Source of the DNA: Apilactobacillus kunkeei
GTDB lineage: Bacteria > Bacillota > Bacilli > Lactobacillales > Lactobacillaceae
Direction of reading: 5' to 3'
Length of the DNA stretch: 64,000 nucleotides
Assembly (NCBI RefSeq): GCF_005930975.1
Contig: NZ_VBSE01000043.1
Coordinates: forward strand, 174,854-238,853
Shown one piece after another: positions 54,121 to 63,133 of this stretch; position 1 is the stretch's first letter, and every line of letters begins with the position of its first letter. Below the pieces are notes generated by a model, which saw only the letters and a program-made list of their open reading frames with translations, did not search any database and was not told the DNA's origin. A program made the position numbers and the translations under genes.

Positions 54121-54213
54121 TATTAGTTTCCTTCCCTTCGAAGCATAAATATTTGTTTCTTTAATACTTAGCAACTCGGACCAAGTTTATTACATTAAAT
54201 AATTAAATTTGCA

Positions 54214-54240
54214 TAAAAAAACTGTGACATCAGTCACAGT
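54214..54240 (-). terminator. Terminator of suhB, overlapping its stop codon
   Basis: Minus strand ACTGTGAC-TGAT-GTCACAGT followed by T7. The last codons and stop of the suhB reading frame form the left arm. Confidence 0.9.
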
Positions 54241-55021
54241 CAGAACCGTACTTAACAATATTAAGTATGTCCTTTTGTGCAATCTTCGTCGCTACCAATA
54301 CAATGTCTGATGATACCACATCAATTATATTTCCGTCAATATCAGACACCTTAATACCAAGCGTATCACAAAGCACTTTTCCAGCTGCAATGTCCCATGG
54401 CTTTAAAGTGGAAATATATCCCACTAGTTCGCCCTTCAAGACGGCAATAATCTGTATACCGGCACTACCATATATTCTGGCACCTTCACTGGCTTTAGAG
54501 ATTGCTTGCATATTTTTCTCATTATTTATTAATAATGGTCCACTCAAACCCATTAATCCTTCTGATAAAGAAATATCTTCTGGTGGATTAATTTCGGTAT
54601 CATTTTCATAAACTTTACCATCCCAATTGTGATAAAGTTTGTCATTCATAACATCTAAAATATAGCCGAGTTTTTCTTTTCCATCGATGTATAAAGCTAA
54701 CATTATCGCAAAATGGTTGTGCTGCTTTACAAAGTTCATTGTTCCATCGATTGGATCAACTATCCATACGTGTCCATCTAGATTGGTAACATCATCCCCA
54801 AAGCCCTCTTCACCTAGGATGTGAGCTTCTGAATCAAATTCCCTAATCTTTTTGATAAAGAACCGTTCGTTTGATTTATCGACATCGGTAACCAAATCAG
54901 TTCGACTAGACTTAGTGGAAACATCATGAATCTGATTAAGTGAATTAACGGTGAATTCACGAATTTCCTTAAACCAAGACTGAATTTCCTCGTCTGCCTT
55001 TTTTAACCATAAATCATTCAT
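54230..55021 (-). CDS. suhB: Inositol-monophosphatase family protein (SuhB-like)
   Basis: Mg/Li-dependent phosphatase fold, 263 residues. Metal-site motifs: GEEGFGDD, DPIDGTMNFVK and KPWDIAAGKVLCDTLG. In lactobacilli the true substrate (inositol-P, NADP or another phosphate) is unknown. It lies between UPF0223 and typA. The 3' end of the gene is also the terminator stem. Confidence 0.92.
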   Translation of the reverse strand: MNDLWLKKADEEIQSWFKEIREFTVNSLNQIHDVSTKSSRTDLVTDVDKSNERFFIKKIREFDSEAHILGEEGFGDDVTNLDGHVWIVDPIDGTMNFVKQHNHFAIMLALYIDGKEKLGYILDVMNDKLYHNWDGKVYENDTEINPPEDISLSEGLMGLSGPLLINNEKNMQAISKASEGARIYGSAGIQIIAVLKGELVGYISTLKPWDIAAGKVLCDTLGIKVSDIDGNIIDVVSSDIVLVATKIAQKDILNIVKYGSDCD

Positions 55022-55042
55022 ACATATCTTCCTTAAAACAAA

Positions 55043-55318
55043 TTACATTTTTATGTTTTTGGTTTTAGCCTTTGTGGCTGTTTGAAAAGTTTTATAAATA
55101 CTGTAATCAGAGATATCTTTAAAATCACGATCAATTTGCTTTTGTTCCATCTTAGAAGGATTAATCTCTCTAAAACGGTTATATAACTTGACTACCTTTT
55201 CTGCGTTAACACCATTAGCGTCTTCATAAGCACTTTCCACAGCATTATATAATTCCATCATGTCCATTAATTCTTCTTTAGACCAATCAGGAAAAATTGG
55301 ATAAGAATAGTTATTCAT
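55043..55318 (-). CDS. UPF0223 family protein (YktA)
   Basis: A 91-residue helical protein: YPIFPDWSKEELMDMMELYNAVESAYE and FREINPSKMEQKQIDRDF are typical of UPF0223 (cited in parts: FPDWSKEELMDM, NPSKMEQKQID). Function unknown. ATG 55318 fits the family start (MNNYSYPI) with AGGA upstream. It usually lies near def and suhB. Confidence 0.93.
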   Translation of the reverse strand: MNNYSYPIFPDWSKEELMDMMELYNAVESAYEDANGVNAEKVVKLYNRFREINPSKMEQKQIDRDFKDISDYSIYKTFQTATKAKTKNIKM

Positions 55319-55326
55319 AATCATTC

Positions 55327-56244
55327 CTACTTACTTTCTAAAATTTCATCAATTATTTCATTAGTATATTTTTTTGCATCATCAAAAGATTGCTTTTCTT
55401 TATCAGATAATACCAATGCTGCAGTGGGGACCAATCCATTTTGATTCAACATGATTGGTTCACTTGTCACTACCATTTTACCATCCATTTGGCTGACGTG
55501 TCCTACACTTGCAAGACATGAATCTCCCATATAAAAAGCATCTAGAATTACTCCGATTGATTTTGCTTGAATTACTTCGTCACATGGAGTATCAGATTTA
55601 TTGATAATTTCTTCTGCTTTAGAGAAGATTTCAGTGCTAAACATATTGTTAGGGTTAGCAAGGTAAGATAGGATTGGTGACTGGCCTATATATGCCCTAC
55701 TCCAGGAAATCAGATTATTGGATTCACTACCTAATACGCTGACGTTAATATCGGATAAACTAATATTAAAGTAACGACGTAGTGCGTGTTTCAACAGTAA
55801 TGTCTTTGCTAGCATCCCCGTGGATACAACTTTGTTATTTTCTTTGCCGGAAAACTTAGTTGCAAAGTATGCAAAAACTTCATCATGAAAACCATTAACG
55901 ATAATTTTACCGCTAAAGCCTTCCTTAATAACTTGATTTAGTGACTTTCTAAAATGATCTAAGTAAGGCGATATGAATGAAGTAACTTCACTTTTCTCTT
56001 CAACTTTTTCCTTTGGAAAATCATAAAGATACATGTATCCATCAAAATCATGGTAATCCATTTTGTCATCCGCTAATTTGACTTCAAAATGTTCACATAG
56101 CAAATTGGACTGAAGTTGATTGATAAAATCATTCATCTTTAAATTAGCGATAGTTAGGTTAACTGGATAATCTACTAAAATCATGAATTCGATTAATGAT
56201 TCAATTCTTCGCTGTTCTCCATCAACTACCAAATTAGTTTTCAT
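55327..56244 (-). CDS. Lactate/malate dehydrogenase-fold protein lacking catalytic residues (pseudoenzyme)
   Basis: A 305-residue protein whose middle and C-terminal parts follow L-lactate/L-2-hydroxyisocaproate dehydrogenases: GFSGKIIVNGFHDEVFAY (109-126), VVSTGMLAKTLLLKHALRRYF (139-159, given in parts: STGMLAKTLL, LKHALRRYF), then VLGSESNN and WSRAYIGQSPI. The catalytic block LGEHGDS is LGSESNN (171-177), the Asp and Arg of the GTVLDTARF block are Lys and Leu, and no GxGxxG is seen at the N terminus. Catalysis is unlikely. It replaces, between UPF0223 and def, the pdh operon I recall in related bacteria. ATG with GGAGG upstream. Confidence 0.75.
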   Translation of the reverse strand: MKTNLVVDGEQRRIESLIEFMILVDYPVNLTIANLKMNDFINQLQSNLLCEHFEVKLADDKMDYHDFDGYMYLYDFPKEKVEEKSEVTSFISPYLDHFRKSLNQVIKEGFSGKIIVNGFHDEVFAYFATKFSGKENNKVVSTGMLAKTLLLKHALRRYFNISLSDINVSVLGSESNNLISWSRAYIGQSPILSYLANPNNMFSTEIFSKAEEIINKSDTPCDEVIQAKSIGVILDAFYMGDSCLASVGHVSQMDGKMVVTSEPIMLNQNGLVPTAALVLSDKEKQSFDDAKKYTNEIIDEILESK

Positions 56245-56342
56245 AATGAGCCTCCGTTTAATTTAGTATCTGTAATTATACCATTTTCTAAAAATAAGCA
56301 ACTCTTATGTATCATATTAGTAACATATAATTCCCGTTATTA

Positions 56343-56351
56343 TGTTATAAT
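56343..56351 (+). promoter_or_regulatory. Extended -10 promoter element of def
   Basis: TGTTATAAT, plus strand, about 32 bases before the def GTG; the -35 is weak. Confidence 0.6.
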
Positions 56352-56382
56352 ATAATAATAAACTTTTTGGGAGGTCATTTAA

Positions 56383-56946
56383 GTGATACTAATGAAAGAC
56401 ATCGTTCGCGATGGAAATAAAGTATTAAGACAACAAGCTAAACAAGTAAAATTCCCACTTAGCGCGGAAGATAAAAAATTAGCTGAAGACATGATGGAAT
56501 ATCTTGAAGTAAGCCAAGATCCTGAACTTTGTGCCAAATATAAATTAAGAGCTGGAGTTGGTTTGGCTGCACCTCAAGTAGGTGTATCAGAAATGATGGC
56601 AGCTGTATTAGTTCCAAACGACTTTGAAGGTGAAGGCGAACCAATTTTCAAGGATGTAATTATCAACCCTGTTATCCTATCAAGCTCCGTTCAAAGATGT
56701 GCTATCACTGAAGGTGAAGGATGTCTATCAGTTGATGAAGACATTCCTGGATTCATACACCGTGCCGCCAGAATTACCCTTAAGTATCAAGACGTTGAAG
56801 GTATTGAACACACGGTTAGACTTAAAAACTATCCTGCAATTGTTTGCCAACACGAAATTGATCACTTACATGGAACTTTATTCTACGATCACGTTGATAA
56901 AGAAAACCCATTCTCAAAGGTAGACAATGACTTATTCATCGAATAA
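56383..56946 (+). CDS. def: Peptide deformylase
   Basis: Removes the N-formyl group from new proteins. Motif 1 [10 protein letters not shown], motif 2 EGCLSV (metal Cys) and motif 3 QHEIDHLHG (metal His pair and Glu). 187 residues, with the inserts typical of type II deformylases. The start is GTG 56383 with GGAGGT seven bases upstream; the in-frame ATG at 56392 is too far from it. Own promoter and terminator. Confidence 0.97.
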   Translation: MILMKDIVRDGNKVLRQQAKQVKFPLSAEDKKLAEDMMEYLEVSQDPELCAKYKLRAGVGLAAPQVGVSEMMAAVLVPNDFEGEGEPIFKDVIINPVILSSSVQRCAITEGEGCLSVDEDIPGFIHRAARITLKYQDVEGIEHTVRLKNYPAIVCQHEIDHLHGTLFYDHVDKENPFSKVDNDLFIE

Positions 56947-56947
56947 T

Positions 56948-56980
56948 AAAAAAGGCCTAACATTTTGTTAGGTCTTTTAA
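56948..56980. terminator. Terminator between def and the membrane protein gene
   Basis: AAAAAGGCCTAACATTTTGTTAGGTCTTTTA; stem GCCTAAC/GTTAGGT. Convergent genes on both sides. Confidence 0.9.
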
Positions 56981-57423
56981 TTTACCTTATTTAATTGGCG
57001 CATATCTAATACATACTCATAAGTCGCTGAATTTAATAGGTAGGCTAGATCCACATGAACTTGCTTATCTCTCACGAACGAATCAGTTAATACCACTTCA
57101 TGGTTAAATCTTTTAGACTCATTTGCTACTTTGATGGCATATTTAATTCGATTAATTAGGTCACCGTTTAATTCATCTGTTTGGCATTGAGAAATCACAT
57201 ATTCAAAAGCGTATATATTTCTCCCCCAAATATTAGATAAATCATGAACTTCTATAATCTCATTTTTTTCATTTTCTAAGATGTTGTTAACTAATCCATT
57301 TAATATTTTCAACGTCTGATTGTGCCCTTTATCAATTGGCCTAGTAATGAAGAAATAATGAATTAAATTGTAAGCTATAACTGCGACAATAAAACCAATT
57401 ATAATTTCTACAAAAAGTGGCAA
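56977..57423 (-). CDS. Hypothetical membrane-anchored protein
   Basis: About 148 residues with one N-terminal membrane helix (EIIIGFIVAVIAYNLIHYFF) and a soluble, helical domain. I do not recognise the family. I choose TTG 57423 because AAGGAGG lies eight bases before it and would otherwise be inside the coding region. Convergent with def, divergent from rpoY. In other Firmicutes an unnamed gene often occupies this place next to rpoY-rnjA (from memory). Confidence 0.7.
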   Translation of the reverse strand: MPLFVEIIIGFIVAVIAYNLIHYFFITRPIDKGHNQTLKILNGLVNNILENEKNEIIEVHDLSNIWGRNIYAFEYVISQCQTDELNGDLINRIKYAIKVANESKRFNHEVVLTDSFVRDKQVHVDLAYLLNSATYEYVLDMRQLNKVN

Positions 57424-57583
57424 GATAATCGCCTCCTTGCGAATATTCATTGATTTCATTCTATCATTTTATCAAATTATTGGTTACTATACTTATCATT
57501 ATTAATATGATAAAATTAAAAACAATTAGATGTGTATTACACAATCGCACGGTAAAAAAACATAGAAGGAGATTTTAATTTTT

Positions 57584-57799
57584 ATGATATTTAAAGTTTT
57601 ATACCAAGAAGATACTAAGGCTAATCCTAAGAGAGAATTCACAAAATCACTTTATGTAGATTGCGATACAGAAGTTGAAGCAAGAGAACTTGTTGACAAG
57701 AACACTGATCACAACATTGAATTTATTGAACCTCTTGAAGGTAACCACTTGGCTTACGAACAAAAGAGCCCAGATTTTAAAATTACGGAGTTTAAATAA
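57584..57799 (+). CDS. rpoY: DNA-directed RNA polymerase epsilon subunit
   Basis: A 71-residue RNAP accessory subunit of Firmicutes (YkzG, formerly DUF1447): [26 protein letters not shown] (in parts: [18 protein letters not shown]) and [15 protein letters not shown]. It stands directly upstream of rnjA, two bases apart, the conserved arrangement. ATG with AAGGAG. Confidence 0.95.
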   Translation: MIFKVLYQEDTKANPKREFTKSLYVDCDTEVEARELVDKNTDHNIEFIEPLEGNHLAYEQKSPDFKITEFK

Positions 57800-57801
57800 T
57801 T

Positions 57802-59484
57802 ATGAACAAACTAAACGTCAAAAATAACGAAACAGCTATTTATGGCGTTGGTGGACTTGGTGAAATTGGAAAAAACACTTACGGTGTTCAATTTCAAGAT
57901 GAAATCATCTTAATCGATGCTGGGATTAAATTCCCAGAGGATGATTTATTAGGGGTCGATTACGTTATCCCTGATTATCAATACCTAGTAAAAAACAAGG
58001 ACAAAATCAAAGCATTAGTTATTACCCACGGACATGAAGATCATATCGGTGGTGTTCCATACCTAATTCGCGATTTAAATGTTCCCATTTACGCTGGTCC
58101 ATTGGCGTCAGCATTAATCAAGAACAAGTTAGAAGAACATGGATTATTGAGAAGTACTGAAATTCATGAAATTAATCCACAAACCGTCTTAAAGTTTAAT
58201 AAGACAAAAGTTTCATTCTTCCGTACCACCCATTCAATTCCTGATACTTTGGGAATCGCAGTTCACACCCCTGCTGGAGTGATTGTTGAAACTGGGGATT
58301 ACAAGTTTGATTTGACCCCTGTTACAAGACAGCCGCCTGATTTACAAGAAATGGCAAGGTTAGGACGCGAAGGTGTCCTTTGTCTAATGTCGGATAGTAC
58401 AAACGCTGAACGACCTGTTTGGACTAAATCAGAAAGTTGGATTGGTTCTGCAGTTGAACACATCTTTGATGAAGAAACTGGAAGAATTATATTTGCAACT
58501 TTCGCGTCAAATATTTCCAGAATTAAGACAGCCTGTGATGCTGCCATAAGACATGGTAGAAAAATTGCTGTTTTCGGAAGAAGTATGGAAGCTGCAATTG
58601 TTAATGGACAAGAGTTAGGATACTTAAACGTTCCAGATGGTACATTCGTTGATGCTTCAGAATTACAATCTCTTCCAGCTGAAAAGACCCTTATCTTATG
58701 TACAGGTTCTCAAGGTGAAACTATGGCTGCCCTTTCAAGAATTGCTAACGGCACTCATAGACAAATCGCGATTCAACCAAATGATACTGTAGTATTCTCA
58801 AGTAACCCAATTCCAGGTAACAAGGTTAGTGTTAACCGTGTTATCAACGAACTGGAAGAAGCTGGTGCTAAAGTCATTCATGGTAAGATTAACAAAATCC
58901 ATACTTCTGGTCACGGTGGACAAGAAGAGCAAAAGCTTATGCTTAGTTTAATGAAGCCAAAGTACTTTATGCCAATTCACGGTGAATTTAGAATGTTAAA
59001 AATTCATACTGAACTAGCGGAACAATGTGGCGTTCCAATGGAAAACAGTTTCATTATGAAAAATGGTGATGTCTTAGCATTAACTAAGAATTCAGCAAGA
59101 ATTGCTGGTCATTTCGCTGCCGGAGATGTTTACATTGATGGTAACGGAATTGGTGATATTGGAAACGTTGTTTTACGTGACCGTCAACTATTATCTGAAG
59201 AAGGACTAGTTGTAGTTGTCGCTACAATTAACCTAAAAGATCAAGAAATTCAATCTGGACCTGACTTACTATCCAGAGGTTTCGTATACATGAGAGAATC
59301 TGGTCAATTACTAGACGAAGGAAGACGATTAGTATTTAGAACTATTCGTCGCGCTATGCGAAACAAGAATGCTAATGAATCAAGTATCAGAAACGCTATC
59401 ATCGATGATTTACAAGAATTCTTATATAATAAGACCGAAAGACATCCTTTGATTTTACCAATGTTAATTATGAATAAAAAATAA
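57802..59484 (+). CDS. rnjA: Ribonuclease J1
   Basis: Main 5'-3' exoribonuclease and endonuclease of mRNA decay. 560 residues: metallo-beta-lactamase core with [19 protein letters not shown], beta-CASP domain (LCTGSQGE), [10 protein letters not shown], and [10 protein letters not shown]. All metal ligands are present, in contrast to the J2 paralogue at 41298-42989. It is cotranscribed with rpoY and ends at a strong hairpin. Confidence 0.98.
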   Translation: MNKLNVKNNETAIYGVGGLGEIGKNTYGVQFQDEIILIDAGIKFPEDDLLGVDYVIPDYQYLVKNKDKIKALVITHGHEDHIGGVPYLIRDLNVPIYAGPLASALIKNKLEEHGLLRSTEIHEINPQTVLKFNKTKVSFFRTTHSIPDTLGIAVHTPAGVIVETGDYKFDLTPVTRQPPDLQEMARLGREGVLCLMSDSTNAERPVWTKSESWIGSAVEHIFDEETGRIIFATFASNISRIKTACDAAIRHGRKIAVFGRSMEAAIVNGQELGYLNVPDGTFVDASELQSLPAEKTLILCTGSQGETMAALSRIANGTHRQIAIQPNDTVVFSSNPIPGNKVSVNRVINELEEAGAKVIHGKINKIHTSGHGGQEEQKLMLSLMKPKYFMPIHGEFRMLKIHTELAEQCGVPMENSFIMKNGDVLALTKNSARIAGHFAAGDVYIDGNGIGDIGNVVLRDRQLLSEEGLVVVVATINLKDQEIQSGPDLLSRGFVYMRESGQLLDEGRRLVFRTIRRAMRNKNANESSIRNAIIDDLQEFLYNKTERHPLILPMLIMNKK

Positions 59485-59503
59485 TTTCAAACTGATGCTT
59501 ATT

Positions 59504-59536
59504 AAAAACGAATTCTTAATTGAATTCGTTTTTATT
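59504..59536 (+). terminator. Terminator after rnjA
   Basis: AAAACGAATTC-TTAATT-GAATTCGTTTTTATTTT. Confidence 0.9.
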
Positions 59537-59559
59537 TTACATAGAAAGGAGTATTTAAG

Positions 59560-60468
59560 TTGAACACTGATTATTTAGTCATCTTCAATCCAGTGGCTAA
59601 TAAAAGAAGAGCTAAACATCAATGGCCCGAAATAAAAAAACAATTAGACGCAAACGATATTAAATATCGTCTAAAGATTACCAGACGCCCTCTTCACTGC
59701 GTAGCCATTATTTCGCATTATTTAGTTACATCATTTAGGAGTGACTCACTACCTAAGGCTATTATTGTGATTGGTGGCGATGGAACAGTACATGAAACCA
59801 TTGAAGGTATTCATGCTGCTCAATCAAAGAATGAATCAATTCCAAATGTACCTGTTTTGATTATTCCAACCGGAGCTAACAATAACTTCTACACCCACAT
59901 GAAGCAACAACATAACATGAATAGTAACTTCATTGAACAAATCAAAAACCACCATGTTGAAAATCATGAAATTGGTTTATTCGATGAACACATTAAAAAG
60001 CAACGTGGTATCTTCTTAAACAATTTAGGAATTGGTTTAGATGCCAACGTCTTTAACCTAAAAAACAATTTCATTTCACATAAGATCAACTTAAAGACCA
60101 GAATGGAATACTACCTTTCAATCTTCCCTACTATCTACAACTTAAGCACATTTCCTGTAGATATTAAAGCTAACGGTGAAAATCATAAAATCAAAAAAGC
60201 ATTTATGGTAACTGCTTTAAATCATGACACTGATAATGAAATTGAGTTGCTTGTACTAACTAGAAAAAATATTTTCCAACTATGCTATGTAATTATTCAT
60301 GTTTTATTCAAACGTGAATTAAAAGTGAAGTCCGCTTTTAGAATCAAAAGTGATAATATTCATGTTGAAATTCCGTCTTTGGAATACGCTCATGCCGATG
60401 GTGAAACATTGGGAAGCAGATTTTATGATATTGAATACCGCAAAACAAAATATCCATTTATATACTAA
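59560..60468 (+). CDS. Diacylglycerol/lipid kinase family protein (DagK/YegS)
   Basis: Phosphorylates a lipid alcohol such as diacylglycerol. The nucleotide motif VIGGDGTVHETIEGI and FNPVANKRRAKHQW near the N terminus mark the DAGK catalytic domain; IPTGANNNFY corresponds to the family's GTxNDFA block, with Asn changes. 302 residues. Start is TTG 59560 with AAAGGAG eight bases upstream. Lipid specificity cannot be read. Confidence 0.9.
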   Translation: MNTDYLVIFNPVANKRRAKHQWPEIKKQLDANDIKYRLKITRRPLHCVAIISHYLVTSFRSDSLPKAIIVIGGDGTVHETIEGIHAAQSKNESIPNVPVLIIPTGANNNFYTHMKQQHNMNSNFIEQIKNHHVENHEIGLFDEHIKKQRGIFLNNLGIGLDANVFNLKNNFISHKINLKTRMEYYLSIFPTIYNLSTFPVDIKANGENHKIKKAFMVTALNHDTDNEIELLVLTRKNIFQLCYVIIHVLFKRELKVKSAFRIKSDNIHVEIPSLEYAHADGETLGSRFYDIEYRKTKYPFIY

Positions 60469-60498
60469 AAAAAGAGTGATAATAATCACTCTTTTTTT
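60466..60498. terminator. Bidirectional terminator between the lipid kinase and permease genes
   Basis: AAAAAAAGAGTGAT-AATA-ATCACTCTTTTTTT; the convergent stops are on both sides. Confidence 0.94.
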
Positions 60499-61924
60499 AT
60501 ATGGTAATTCCACCAGTAATTAGTTCATAAATAGCAATTATGGCTAAAATAACCAACGCAATCGCTAATAATCTCTCTAATTTAGTAAAAATACGCTCTT
60601 TTTTATTATCAACTTTTTGTAAGTAGCAGTATGATGGTATTCCAGCTGCAAACAAGATAGTAGTCAATAGAATGTAATTTAATCCAGCTGCATAAATTAA
60701 CCAAATTGAATATGCACTTGAAATAATTCCAAGAATTAAATTACGTCTACGATCACTAGCACCTTTATCTAAGTAAGAATATTTAACTTGATATAGTGCC
60801 GAAAATGCATACGGAATTAATACTGCTGAACTTGAAATTGATAAGAATAAGTTGTAAGCACTTGATGCTAGGAAAAATGAAACCATGAATAGTTCAACCA
60901 ATACATTAGTAAAGATTAATGAATTAACAGGTGTTCCGTTCTTATTTTCCTTAGCAAAAAATTTGGGAAATGATCCAACTTTTGCAGCTTCATAAGGCAC
61001 TTCCGCAGCAAACATTGTCCATGATAACCATGCACCCAACACGGCGACGATTAATCCGATGTTTACGATGATGGCCCCCCATTTACCCATGACATGTTGT
61101 AATAAATCAGCCATAGCTGGTTGCCCCAATTGCGATAATTGAGCTTGGTGCATTACACCAAATGAAAGCAAGGTAACCAACATATAAATCATTGTTACAG
61201 CAACAATTCCAAGAACTGTAGCTCTACCAATATCCTTTCTCTTCTTAGCATATCCTGAAAAGATAACTGCTCCTTCGATTCCTGAGAACACAAAAACTGT
61301 GACAAGCATTGTACTCTTAACTTGACCCAAGACATCTGAGAAATTAAATGGTCTACCATGCATTAACCAGAAGTCGCTGGTAAATACGTTTAGTTTGAAT
61401 GCAGTAATCATAATCACTATAAACAAGAAAATTGGGATCAACTTGATAATAGTAATAATTGTGTTAATAAATGATGCTGAATGAATTCCCCTTAAAACAA
61501 GGAAATGACCACCCCATAAAATAATAGTTGCAGCAATAAATGACACCAAATTATGACCATTATCAAAAATTGGGAAAAAGTAAGTTAATGCACTCATCAA
61601 TAGAGTCGCATAACTAATATTCCCTAACCAAACTGATAACCAATATCCCCATGCAGAGTTAAACCCGATATAGTGACCAAATCCAGCATCAGCGAAACTA
61701 TAAATTCCAGCTTGTAAATCTGGTCGTTTGTTAGTTAAATTTTGAAATGTGAATGCTAAACAAAGCATTCCAATGGCTGTGATAACCCAACCAACTATAA
61801 CTGACCCGACACCAGCTTGTGATGCCATGTCGTGCATAAGGTTGAAGATTCCTCCACCAATGATTGAACCAATAACTAAACCAATTAGTTCCGTTAAATT
61901 CAGTTTTTTAGCGGAATCGTTCAT
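60497..61924 (-). CDS. Basic amino acid/polyamine antiporter (APA family, ArcD-like)
   Basis: A 475-residue, twelve-helix permease of the APC superfamily. The first helix has the substrate loop GSIIGGGIF, followed by GWVITAIGML and WGYWLSVWLGN; FVFSGIEGAVIFSGYAKKR and GAWLSWTMFAAEVPYEAAK support the arginine:ornithine/lysine antiporter branch. Exact substrate uncertain. ATG with AGGAG. No arc genes are nearby. Confidence 0.87.
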   Translation of the reverse strand: MNDSAKKLNLTELIGLVIGSIIGGGIFNLMHDMASQAGVGSVIVGWVITAIGMLCLAFTFQNLTNKRPDLQAGIYSFADAGFGHYIGFNSAWGYWLSVWLGNISYATLLMSALTYFFPIFDNGHNLVSFIAATIILWGGHFLVLRGIHSASFINTIITIIKLIPIFLFIVIMITAFKLNVFTSDFWLMHGRPFNFSDVLGQVKSTMLVTVFVFSGIEGAVIFSGYAKKRKDIGRATVLGIVAVTMIYMLVTLLSFGVMHQAQLSQLGQPAMADLLQHVMGKWGAIIVNIGLIVAVLGAWLSWTMFAAEVPYEAAKVGSFPKFFAKENKNGTPVNSLIFTNVLVELFMVSFFLASSAYNLFLSISSSAVLIPYAFSALYQVKYSYLDKGASDRRRNLILGIISSAYSIWLIYAAGLNYILLTTILFAAGIPSYCYLQKVDNKKERIFTKLERLLAIALVILAIIAIYELITGGITI

Positions 61925-61994
61925 TCTATCTCTCCTTTATTAAACGATTAAAAACAATTTACTATTATAACGCATTTAAACCATGTTTGTCATA

Positions 61995-62033
61995 TAAAAA
62001 AGGAGCAGTCTTTTACGACTGCTCCTCTTTTTT
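61995..62033 (-). terminator. Terminator after the aldo/keto reductase
   Basis: Minus strand AGGAGCAGTC-GTAAAA-GACTGCTCCT followed by TTTTTT. Confidence 0.93.
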
Positions 62034-62037
62034 CAAT

Positions 62038-63024
62038 TTATTTTTTTAAAATTTCGTTGATACGTGTTAATTCATCTTCGGTGAAGTCTAGGTTATCTAA
62101 AGCCTTTAGGTTTGAATCTAAATGCTTAGGATCTGATGCACCAGTCACAACACTAGTTACGACTGGGTCGTGTAGTAACCAGGCTAAACTCATTTGAGCT
62201 AGTGTTTGGTCCCTGTTCTTAGCCAATTCATTTAATTGGTTTAAACGTTTTACAACTTCATCCTTGTTTTCCATCATGAAACTGTTAGTAAAGTGAAGTT
62301 TCAAGTCATCAGGTAATCCGTTTAGATATTTATCAGTAAGAATTCCTTCAGCTAATGGACCATATGCAACTAAACCGTCGTTGTTTTCTTTTAATGCATC
62401 AATAGTACCATCTGTTTCAGCAGAACGGTTTAACATGTTATATGATGCTTGGTTAACAACGAATGGTGTGTGTAATTCTTTGAAATACTTAATGATTTCA
62501 CGAGTTTGTTCACCATTGTAGTTAGAAATACCAACATATAATGCTTTACCAGATCTAACTGTACTATCCAATGCTTCAGCAGTTTCTTCTAAACTAGTAT
62601 TTGGGTCAAAACGGTGACTGTAGTAGATATCTACATAGTCTAATCCCATTCTTTCTAGTGATCTGTCCAATGCAGCAATCAAAGTCTTTCTAGCTGAGAA
62701 TGAACCATATGGTCCAGGCCACATGTGGTAACCAGCCTTAGTAGTAATAACTAATTCATCACGATATGGCTTCAAATCGTTCTTATAGACTTGACCAAAC
62801 ATTCTTTCAGCTGCTCCTGAACCGGGACCGTAGTTATTTGCTAAATCATAACTAAAGATTCCTTTATCAAAAGCATTTAGCATTACTTCACGACTGTCCT
62901 TAAAGTTGGCGTCGTCACCGAAGCTATGCCACATTCCAAATGATAATGCGGGTAATTGTAGACCGGAGTTTCCGGCTCTTCTGATTTTCATATTATCGTA
63001 TCGTTCATCTGAAGCTTTATACAT
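62038..63024 (-). CDS. Aldo/keto reductase (YghZ/KCNAB-like)
   Basis: NADPH-dependent carbonyl reductase of the AKR fold, 328 residues. N-terminal strand RAGNSGLQLPALSFGMW, catalytic Asp and Tyr in AYDLANNYG-like YDLANNYGPGSGAAE, Lys in ELVITTKAGY and His in DIYYSHRFDP. C-terminal ligand part: VVTGASDPKHL. I choose ATG 63024 (MYKASDERYDNMK...) because GAGGTG lies eight bases upstream; the open frame beyond overlaps the prs terminator. Substrate unknown; possibly methylglyoxal detoxification as in E. coli YghZ. Confidence 0.93.
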   Translation of the reverse strand: MYKASDERYDNMKIRRAGNSGLQLPALSFGMWHSFGDDANFKDSREVMLNAFDKGIFSYDLANNYGPGSGAAERMFGQVYKNDLKPYRDELVITTKAGYHMWPGPYGSFSARKTLIAALDRSLERMGLDYVDIYYSHRFDPNTSLEETAEALDSTVRSGKALYVGISNYNGEQTREIIKYFKELHTPFVVNQASYNMLNRSAETDGTIDALKENNDGLVAYGPLAEGILTDKYLNGLPDDLKLHFTNSFMMENKDEVVKRLNQLNELAKNRDQTLAQMSLAWLLHDPVVTSVVTGASDPKHLDSNLKALDNLDFTEDELTRINEILKK

Positions 63025-63102
63025 TTTAAACACCTCAATTTTCATAATACTACATCTATATTTTAAGTTTAATTGGCCCTCAAAGCAAGAAAACAAGTAA
63101 AC

Positions 63103-63131
63103 AAAAAAGCCCACCCAATCATGGGTGAACT
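63103..63131 (-). terminator. Terminator after the prs-like gene
   Basis: Minus strand GTTCACCC-ATGATT-GGGTGGGC followed by TTTTTT. Confidence 0.82.
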
Positions 63132-63133
63132 TT

